Source of the DNA: an uncultured Alcaligenaceae bacterium
Lineage (GTDB): Bacteria; Pseudomonadota; Gammaproteobacteria; Burkholderiales; Burkholderiaceae_B
Assembly: GCA_937952975.1 (NCBI GenBank)
Contig: CALFXX010000119.1
Location: 1-12,208, forward strand
Length of the DNA: 12,208 nt
Direction of reading: 5' to 3'
The notes under the pieces: model-generated
Told to the model about the DNA's origin: nothing
The model's input: the letters and a program-made list of their open reading frames with translations, nothing else
Database searches by the model: none
Position numbers and translations under genes: made by a program
Shown here: piece by piece, positions 7,290-12,208 of the stretch
How positions within the stretch are numbered: the first letter of the stretch is position 1
Layout of the letters: the number at the start of each line of letters is the position of its first letter

Positions 7290-7318
7290 GTTAGGTGTTG
7301 CAAGCAACAAACTGTCAA
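7290..7318 (-). promoter_or_regulatory. Candidate rpsB promoter
   Basis: On the minus strand a perfect -35 hexamer TTGACA lies at 7318-7313. With a 17-base spacer the -10 would be CCTAAC (7295-7290), matching the consensus at only three positions. Transcription would start near 7283, giving a leader of about 115 bases that contains the predicted stem. The -35 is strong and the -10 weak, so the exact start is uncertain. No better pair stands out closer to rpsB. Confidence 0.35.
7296..7309. repeat. Perfect 6-2-6 inverted repeat in the rpsB promoter region
   Basis: TGTTGC-AA-GCAACA is a perfect dyad that lies within the spacer of the candidate rpsB promoter. Another GCAAC copy (7283-7287) lies nearby, so the half-site occurs three times in about 27 bases. 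The two-base centre makes it poor as an RNA hairpin and more like a protein-binding dyad, if it is functional. I cannot name a regulator. Confidence 0.5.
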
Positions 7319-7400
7319 AAACCATGATCAGTGGTTAACAATAAGCTTTTGAGGCAATCCCAACAGGACCCGCCTTTCAACCTATCTTTGAACTGATTAA

Positions 7401-7446
7401 ACTTACTGAAGCAGTTACCTAAACGGTACTGAAACACTTACTGAAG
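7401..7446. repeat. Short direct repeats in the rpsB-map intergenic region
   Basis: ACTTACTGAAG occurs at 7401-7411 and again at 7436-7446. Its core TACTGAA occurs a third time at 7427-7433. The cluster lies upstream of the candidate map promoter and further upstream of the rpsB promoter. It could hold binding sites for a regulator or be chance in a low-complexity stretch. Confidence 0.45.
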
Positions 7447-7460
7447 TTGAGAGGATTTAA

Positions 7461-7489
7461 ACAATCCCAAAACGCAGTAAGCCTATAAT
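7461..7489 (+). promoter_or_regulatory. Candidate map promoter
   Basis: A perfect -10 hexamer TATAAT lies at 7484-7489, 34 bases before the map start codon. It predicts transcription from about 7496 and a leader of roughly 28 bases. The -35 at a 17-base spacing is ACAATC (7461-7466), a poor match, so the promoter is either weak or helped by upstream elements. No strong Shine-Dalgarno sequence is visible before the map ATG, only AAGTAG. Confidence 0.5.
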
Positions 7490-7523
7490 TCTACTATCTT
7501 TCACCACTTTCATTCAAGTAGCC

Positions 7524-8324
7524 ATGGCACTAGTCACCAATCCAGCCGATTTAGACCTGATGCGTGCCGCCTGCCGCGACGCCGCAAAAGTGCTTGATTT
7601 CATCACGCCACACGTCAAGGCCGGCGTTACCACGGGCCAACTTGATCAACTTTGCTTGCAATATTTGACCCAAGAACTTAAGGTCATCTCTGCCACCGTT
7701 GGGTACGCACCCCCGGGCTATCCACCTTTTCCAGGGGCGATCTGCACCTCGGTGAACCATCAAGTTTGTCATGGTGTCCCAGGCGATCGGGTACTTAAAA
7801 ATGGCGATGTACTCAATATTGACGTCACCATCATCAAAGATGGTTGGTTTGGTGACACGAGTCGTATGTATTATGTTGGCGAACCTTCAATTTTGGCCAA
7901 GCGCCTTGCCGATGTGACCTACGAATGCATGTGGCTGGGTATTAAACAGGTCAAACCGGGTAACACCTTAGGTGATATTGGCAGTGCCATTCAAAAACAT
8001 GCCGAAAAACAAGGGTTTTCGGTGGTACGTGAGTTTTGCGGGCATGGCATTGGTCAACGCTTCCATCAAGATCCTCAAATCTTGCACTATGGGAAGCCGG
8101 GTACCGGCGACAAACTCGAGCCGGGTTTGATTTTTACGATTGAACCGATGATCAATGCCGGGCGTCGTGAAATTCGACAGCTCGCCGATGGTTGGACAGT
8201 TGTGACGCGCGATCACAGCTTGTCGGCCCAGTGGGAACACACTATTTTAGTCACAGACACTGGCTACGAGGTGCTGACGATCTCTGAGGGCATGCCTGCA
8301 CCACCCGCCCTGATCGCAGCCTGA
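7524..8324 (+). CDS. map: Methionine aminopeptidase, type I
   Basis: MAP removes the initiator methionine from nascent proteins after deformylation when the second residue is small, and is essential. The 266-residue product has the type I length (264 in E. coli) without the type II insertion. The five metal ligands of the pita-bread fold are all visible: D100 in LNID, D111 in GDTSRM, H174 in CGHGIG, E207 in TIEPM and E238 in QWEHT. H83 in VCHGVPG matches the conserved substrate-contacting histidine. The ATG at 7524 fits family alignments. It is divergent from rpsB with 354 bases between, and glnD follows 11 bases downstream, so the two are probably co-transcribed. Divergent rpsB/map-glnD is also the E. 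coli arrangement. Confidence 0.98.
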   Translation: MALVTNPADLDLMRAACRDAAKVLDFITPHVKAGVTTGQLDQLCLQYLTQELKVISATVGYAPPGYPPFPGAICTSVNHQVCHGVPGDRVLKNGDVLNIDVTIIKDGWFGDTSRMYYVGEPSILAKRLADVTYECMWLGIKQVKPGNTLGDIGSAIQKHAEKQGFSVVREFCGHGIGQRFHQDPQILHYGKPGTGDKLEPGLIFTIEPMINAGRREIRQLADGWTVVTRDHSLSAQWEHTILVTDTGYEVLTISEGMPAPPALIAA

Positions 8325-8335
8325 AGGCTAACGTC

Positions 8336-10924
8336 ATGACTGACGTGAACGCCATCGCAGCCATCCGCTCACAGTTGCAAAGCAGCCGTCAGGCCGCGAT
8401 TGAGCACTATCGCCAGACAGTCCGACCCGACGCGTTGCTTGCCGCGCTTTGCCGTTGTGCCGACCAGTCACTCAGGCAGCTGCTCGAACTCTTTCCTCTG
8501 CCCAAAGGGGCGACGCTTGCTGCAGTCGGTGGCTATGGTCGCGGTGAGCTCTACCCCTTTTCAGACGTCGACCTGCTCATCATTTTGAAGAGCGAGCTCG
8601 ATGCGCAAGCTGAAGCAACCCTCAGTGGCTTAGTGGCTGCAATGTGGGATATCGGCCTCGAGCCAGGTTACAGCGTCAGAACCATTGAGCAGTGCGTGAA
8701 AGAGGCCAGCGCCGACATTACGGTCGAAACCTCTTTACTTGAAAGCCGCTGGATCGCTGGGAGCAAAACACTGGCAAAGCTTTTTGAAAAAACAATGACC
8801 GAGCGGCTTAATCCGCGACAGTTTTTTCGGGGTAAACGTGCCGAGATGCAGCAGCGTCATGCTCGACACCAAGACACGCCCTATTCTCTTGAGCCAAATT
8901 GCAAAGAATCACCTGGTGGCTTACGTGATCTGCAAGTCATTATGTGGATGGCGAGAGCTGCGGGCTTTGGCGCCAGTTGGCAAGCGATCGCACGTGCGGG
9001 GCTCTTGACGAGCGCCGAGGCGCGAGACCTTAAACGCGCAGAGCAAGCGTTCAAACGTGTACGCATCGAGCTACATCTTTTAGTCAACCGACGCGAAGAT
9101 CGCCTGCTCTTTGATCTGCAACATGGGTTGGCACAAGCCTACGGCATCACTGCAACGGCAACAAGGCGCGCGAGCGAACTCTTGATGCAGCGCTATTACT
9201 GGGCTGCGCGGTTGGTCACCCAGTTGAACACGTTATTAGTGCAAAACATTGATGAGCGACTGTTTGTCCTTCAAGAAGCCGACATTCGTGAACTAGATGA
9301 GCACTACGTTTCAAGACATAATCGTCTAGATATCAAAGACGAACTGCTGTTTGAAAAAAATCCAAGCCAATTACTAAACGTGTTTTTAGTATTGCAGCAA
9401 CACCCTGAACTCAATGAACTATCTGGTCGTGCACTGCGGGCGATCTGGCATGCCCGAGATCGGATCAACGCCACCTTCAGGCGCGATCCAGAAAATAAAA
9501 AGATTTTTCTTCAAATTTTGCAGCAGCCGCATGGCATTGTGCATGCACTGCGGCGCATGACGATGCTGAATATTTTGCCACGATACTTGCCGGTCTTTAG
9601 GCGCGTCGTCGGGCAAATGCAGCACGATCTGTTTCACGTTTACACCGTTGATCAGCATACGCTTGCGGTGATCCGCAATCTGCGACGCTTTACGATGCCT
9701 GAGCATGCACAAGAGTACCCTTTGGCCAGCAAACTCACTGCGGGTTTCGCACGCCACTGGCTGTTGTATGTGGCTGCGCTGTTTCACGATATCGCCAAGG
9801 GGCGAGGTGGAGATCACTCGACGCTTGGCGCGGTCGAGGTTAAGCGCTTTGCAAAATCACACGACCTCAATCGCGAAGATACAGAGCTTCTTGTGTTTTT
9901 AGTTGACAGCCATCTACTGATGTCTCAGGTTGCCCAGAAAAAAGATTTATCCGATCCGCAAGTCGTGATCGACTTTGCAACACACGTGAAAACCCTGCGT
10001 AACTTGCAAGCGCTTTATCTATTAACCGTTGCGGACATTCGCGGAACAAGCCCCAAAGTCTGGAACACCTGGAAAGGCAAGTTGCTTGAAAACCTCTTTG
10101 ACTTAACCAGAGCAACACTGGGCGGCACGGTAGACGACACAAACACTGTTCTGCGACAACGTCTTGAGCAGGCCGCAGGATTAACGCGCTTGGCTGGTTT
10201 GCGTGACGATACGCGCGAGGCGTTTTGGCAACAACTGGATGTTGCCTACTTTTTACGCCACGAAGCATCGGATATCGCCTGGCATACTCGCCACCTGTAC
10301 TACCGCGTCGCGCCCGAGCAGGCCATCGTCAAAGCGCGCCCAACCGAGGGCGCCGAAGGACTGCAGGTGATGGTCTATACCAAAGACGCCTCAGATCTGT
10401 TTGCACGTATCTGCGGGTTTTTCGGTAGCCGCGGCCTGAGCATTCTTGATGCGCGCATTCATACAACGCGCCGCGGCTACGCACTTGATAGTTTCATTAT
10501 CTTGCCCACAGAAAGCGCCGAAGAATTACGCACCTTAGCCACACTGATTGAGCATGAGCTCGGGACACACCTTACTAGCGCCCCTTCAACTGCGCTCACG
10601 ACCCGCAATGCGATCGCTCGTCCTTCACGCCTGTCGCGTGCGTTTCCGATCCCACCTTTGGTGACCTTACACCCCGATGAGGGCAGTCAAAACTGGCGCT
10701 TAGAGATTGTTGCCACCGATCGACCAGGCCTGTTGGGGGATATTGCACAGGTCTTTGTCACTTACAGCATTAATCTGCAAACGGCTAAAGTCATGACGTT
10801 AGGCGATCGGGTTGAAGACGTTTTTGTGGTGAGCGGAGAAACACTTTCTCAGCCACGCACCCAACGACAGTTTGAGCGCGCGATGCTCGATGCACTGACT
10901 CAGGTTGAACGCCGTGCTGCTTGA
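8336..10924 (+). CDS. glnD: Bifunctional [protein-PII] uridylyltransferase / uridylyl-removing enzyme
   Basis: GlnD senses glutamine. When glutamine is low it uridylylates PII proteins (GlnB, GlnK), and when high it removes the UMP, which controls glutamine synthetase adenylylation and NtrBC. The 862-residue product has the full domain set. The nucleotidyltransferase motif GGYGRGELYPFSDVDL lies at 65-80, with D77 and D79 binding metal. An HD hydrolase domain has HVYTVDQH and then ALFHDIAKG with the HD pair at 484-485. Two C-terminal ACT domains that bind glutamine start at about 676 (LQVMVYTKD) and 787 (WRLEIVATDRPGLLG). No key residue is missing, so both activities are expected. GAAGG lies a few bases before the ATG, 11 bases after map. 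The PII partners are not in the window. Confidence 0.98.
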   Translation: MTDVNAIAAIRSQLQSSRQAAIEHYRQTVRPDALLAALCRCADQSLRQLLELFPLPKGATLAAVGGYGRGELYPFSDVDLLIILKSELDAQAEATLSGLVAAMWDIGLEPGYSVRTIEQCVKEASADITVETSLLESRWIAGSKTLAKLFEKTMTERLNPRQFFRGKRAEMQQRHARHQDTPYSLEPNCKESPGGLRDLQVIMWMARAAGFGASWQAIARAGLLTSAEARDLKRAEQAFKRVRIELHLLVNRREDRLLFDLQHGLAQAYGITATATRRASELLMQRYYWAARLVTQLNTLLVQNIDERLFVLQEADIRELDEHYVSRHNRLDIKDELLFEKNPSQLLNVFLVLQQHPELNELSGRALRAIWHARDRINATFRRDPENKKIFLQILQQPHGIVHALRRMTMLNILPRYLPVFRRVVGQMQHDLFHVYTVDQHTLAVIRNLRRFTMPEHAQEYPLASKLTAGFARHWLLYVAALFHDIAKGRGGDHSTLGAVEVKRFAKSHDLNREDTELLVFLVDSHLLMSQVAQKKDLSDPQVVIDFATHVKTLRNLQALYLLTVADIRGTSPKVWNTWKGKLLENLFDLTRATLGGTVDDTNTVLRQRLEQAAGLTRLAGLRDDTREAFWQQLDVAYFLRHEASDIAWHTRHLYYRVAPEQAIVKARPTEGAEGLQVMVYTKDASDLFARICGFFGSRGLSILDARIHTTRRGYALDSFIILPTESAEELRTLATLIEHELGTHLTSAPSTALTTRNAIARPSRLSRAFPIPPLVTLHPDEGSQNWRLEIVATDRPGLLGDIAQVFVTYSINLQTAKVMTLGDRVEDVFVVSGETLSQPRTQRQFERAMLDALTQVERRAA

Positions 10925-11399
10925 AAAAAAAATCTGGTGGTTGATTTCATTTCTCTGTACGGCCGGAGTAGGCATTGCGTTGCTTTCACAACATGCCTTT
11001 GATATGCAGCCCTGCGCCTGGTGCGTATTTCAACGCCTGATCTACTTGGTCTTAGCGGTCATTGCTGCATTTGGAGCCACGAGCCAAGGGCTGATCGCGC
11101 GTCTGACTTGTGCGATGTTGAGTTTGAGTCTTGCCATTGCTGGAGTTTTAGCGGCATGGTTTCAAGCGCAGGTTGCCTCGCAGTCATTTTCTTGCGCTCA
11201 AACACTGGCTGATTTGTTGATGACACAGACAGGGCTCGAAACAGCGATTCCTGCTTTGTTTGGCATTTATGCTGGCTGTATGGAGGCCCGAGTCAAAGTG
11301 TTTGGACTCGAGTACGCTTACTGGAGCCTGCTCCTGTTTGTCGTACTGGGCCTGTTGGTCGCCTTCATTATCAATGGCTTTCGTCGCGGGCGCGATTAG
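10914..11399 (+). CDS. dsbB: Disulfide bond formation protein B
   Basis: DsbB is an inner-membrane protein that reoxidises periplasmic DsbA and passes the electrons to quinone. The product is about 161 residues with four hydrophobic segments (about 8-25, 42-58, 63-83 and 138-155). The first periplasmic loop carries the redox pair in PCAWCVFQR (C34, C37), and the second carries C94 (SFSCAQ) and C122 (YAGCME), matching the two cysteine pairs of E. coli DsbB. No ATG exists at the 5' end. I chose GTG at 10914 because AGG (10902-10904) lies nine bases upstream. TTG at 10905 would add three residues but lies directly on that AGG. Either start overlaps the glnD end (by 11 or 20 bases), suggesting coupling. 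I know no functional link with glnD. Confidence 0.92.
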   Translation: MLLEKKIWWLISFLCTAGVGIALLSQHAFDMQPCAWCVFQRLIYLVLAVIAAFGATSQGLIARLTCAMLSLSLAIAGVLAAWFQAQVASQSFSCAQTLADLLMTQTGLETAIPALFGIYAGCMEARVKVFGLEYAYWSLLLFVVLGLLVAFIINGFRRGRD

Positions 11400-11429
11400 T
11401 CATCCGGTATCACGGGTCACGCACCAAGC

Positions 11430-11448
11430 ATTGAGCATTAAGCTCAAT
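11430..11448. other. Hairpin in the dsbB-purF convergent gap (1)
   Basis: ATTGAGC (11430-11436) pairs perfectly with GCTCAAT (11442-11448) around a 5-base loop. It lies about 30 bases after the dsbB stop. No T-run follows on either strand, so it is not a classical intrinsic terminator, though it may protect or define the 3' end of the plus-strand transcript. Confidence 0.45.
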
Positions 11449-11451
11449 ACA

Positions 11452-11484
11452 CCTGATAAAACCAATGACTTCGGTCTTGTCAGG
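11452..11484. other. Hairpin in the dsbB-purF convergent gap (2)
   Basis: CCTGATAAAACC (11452-11463) pairs with GGTCTTGTCAGG (11473-11484). That is 12 positions with one mismatch and one G-U pair, around a 9-base loop. It lies 20 bases after the purF stop on the minus strand. It also lacks a T-run. Together with the neighbouring hairpin it fills most of the gap between the two converging genes. Confidence 0.45.
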
Positions 11485-11503
11485 CGCTGGCTAGGCAGTC
11501 AAA

Positions 11504-12208
11504 CTATTGATCTTCAGCTGCTAAGCCCATGTTAAACAGTAGGCCATTTTGCTCTTCGCGCACAGCTTGACGCGTCTGACCTAAGCGCTCGAGGTACTCA
11601 GGAGTGATGTCGCCCGTCACGTACTCACCGGTAAAGCACGAAGTATCAAAATGCGTCAGTGCGGGGTTGAGATCTGACACCGACTTTTGCATTGAATCAA
11701 TATCTTGATAAACAAGGGCATCAGCGCCGATAATTTTGGCGATCTCTTGTTCGTCACGCCCCGTCGCAATCAGCTCTTGCTGAGTGGGCATATCGATACC
11801 GTACACATTCTGATAGCGCACCGGTGGCGCAGCCGAAGCCATATACACTTTGTTGGCACCCGCTGCGCGTGCCATCTCTACGATTTCACGGCTGGTTGTA
11901 CCGCGCACGATCGAATCATCGACCAGCAAGACATTTTTGCCTTTGAATTCCATGCCAATGGTGTTGAGTTTTTGGCGAACCGATTTTTTTCGAACAGCCT
12001 GGCCTGGCATAATAAATGTGCGGCCGACATAGCGATTTTTGATCAGACCTTCGCGATAGCTTAGGCCAAGTCGATCAGCCAGTTGCATGGCTGAGGGCCG
12101 CGAAGAATCAGGTATAGGCATCACCACATCGATATCGCCTAGGCGCAACGTACGCGCTAATTTATCCGCTAAATACTCACCCATTTTTAACCGCGAACCA
12201 TAGACCGA
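11504..12208 (-). CDS. purF: Amidophosphoribosyltransferase (partial, N-terminus off window)
   Basis: PurF makes 5-phosphoribosylamine from PRPP and glutamine, the first committed step of purine synthesis. The window holds the C-terminal 234 residues and the stop. The frame stays open past the internal methionine at 12184 to the edge (SVYGSRLKMGEYLADKL), as expected for the middle of the family, so 12184 is not the start. The phosphoribosyltransferase domain is complete from DIDVVMPIPDSS, through the KNRYVGRTFIMPGQ flexible-loop region, to the PRPP-binding VLLVDDSIVRGTTS. VYGIDMPTQQELIA follows. The glutaminase domain with the catalytic N-terminal cysteine lies outside the window; the full protein is about 500 residues. 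It converges on dsbB. Confidence 0.97.
   Translation of the reverse strand, partial: SVYGSRLKMGEYLADKLARTLRLGDIDVVMPIPDSSRPSAMQLADRLGLSYREGLIKNRYVGRTFIMPGQAVRKKSVRQKLNTIGMEFKGKNVLLVDDSIVRGTTSREIVEMARAAGANKVYMASAAPPVRYQNVYGIDMPTQQELIATGRDEQEIAKIIGADALVYQDIDSMQKSVSDLNPALTHFDTSCFTGEYVTGDITPEYLERLGQTRQAVREEQNGLLFNMGLAAEDQ

Noticed and set aside
9419..10268. Two overlapping minus-strand open frames of 132 and 133 codons
   Set aside because: Both are antisense to the HD domain region of glnD, which is intact and conserved.
11705..12064. Plus-strand open frame of 119 codons
   Set aside because: It is antisense to the phosphoribosyltransferase domain of purF and has no supporting signal.
1..12208. 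Mobile element, phage, CRISPR, toxin-antitoxin or defence island
   Set aside because: All long frames are accounted for by conserved housekeeping genes. I saw no transposase, integrase, terminal repeats, regular spacer array, tRNA fragment or shift in base use.

Overview
The window is a chromosomal housekeeping segment of a Gram-negative bacterium. The genes and their order fit a betaproteobacterium, probably Burkholderiales (Alcaligenaceae-like). That assignment is inferred from gene order and protein character, not from a database search. RseP, DsbB, a GlnD/PII uridylylation enzyme and an rpsB-tsf-pyrH-frr cluster divergent from map-glnD point to Proteobacteria. The order frr-uppS-cdsA-dxr-rseP differs from E. 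coli, which has dxr directly after frr, and matches the order I know from Pseudomonas and Betaproteobacteria. Base composition looks balanced rather than strongly GC-rich, and no segment stands out as foreign.

Layout. Positions 1-7169 carry one long minus-strand cluster, transcribed from right to left: rpsB (S2), tsf (EF-Ts), pyrH (UMP kinase), frr (ribosome recycling factor), uppS (undecaprenyl diphosphate synthase), cdsA (CDP-diacylglycerol synthase), dxr (DXP reductoisomerase) and rseP (site-2 protease, cut by the left window edge). From pyrH onward the genes are separated by about 30 bases or less, and cdsA and dxr overlap. Longer gaps with hairpins lie only between rpsB and tsf and between tsf and pyrH. 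Positions 7170-7523 are a divergent intergenic region with candidate promoters for both directions, a folded rpsB leader and short repeats. Positions 7524-11399 carry a plus-strand run: map (methionine aminopeptidase), glnD (bifunctional uridylyltransferase/uridylyl-removing enzyme) and dsbB (disulfide oxidoreductase). dsbB overlaps the end of glnD. Positions 11400-11503 are a convergent intergenic gap with two hairpins. From 11504 to the right edge lies the 3' part of purF (amidophosphoribosyltransferase) on the minus strand.

How the genes relate. rpsB, tsf, frr and map serve translation: ribosome subunit, elongation, recycling and N-terminal methionine removal. pyrH supplies UDP for RNA and envelope precursors. 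dxr feeds isoprenoid synthesis, which leads to the C55 carrier lipid made by UppS. cdsA feeds phospholipid synthesis and rseP acts in envelope stress signalling. glnD reports nitrogen status through PII proteins, dsbB recycles DsbA in the periplasm and purF opens purine synthesis.

I see no mobile element, CRISPR array, rRNA or tRNA gene, toxin-antitoxin pair, phage gene or defence system. I found no previously undescribed system. The signals most worth checking are non-coding: the rpsB leader fold and the elements in the rpsB/map divergent region.
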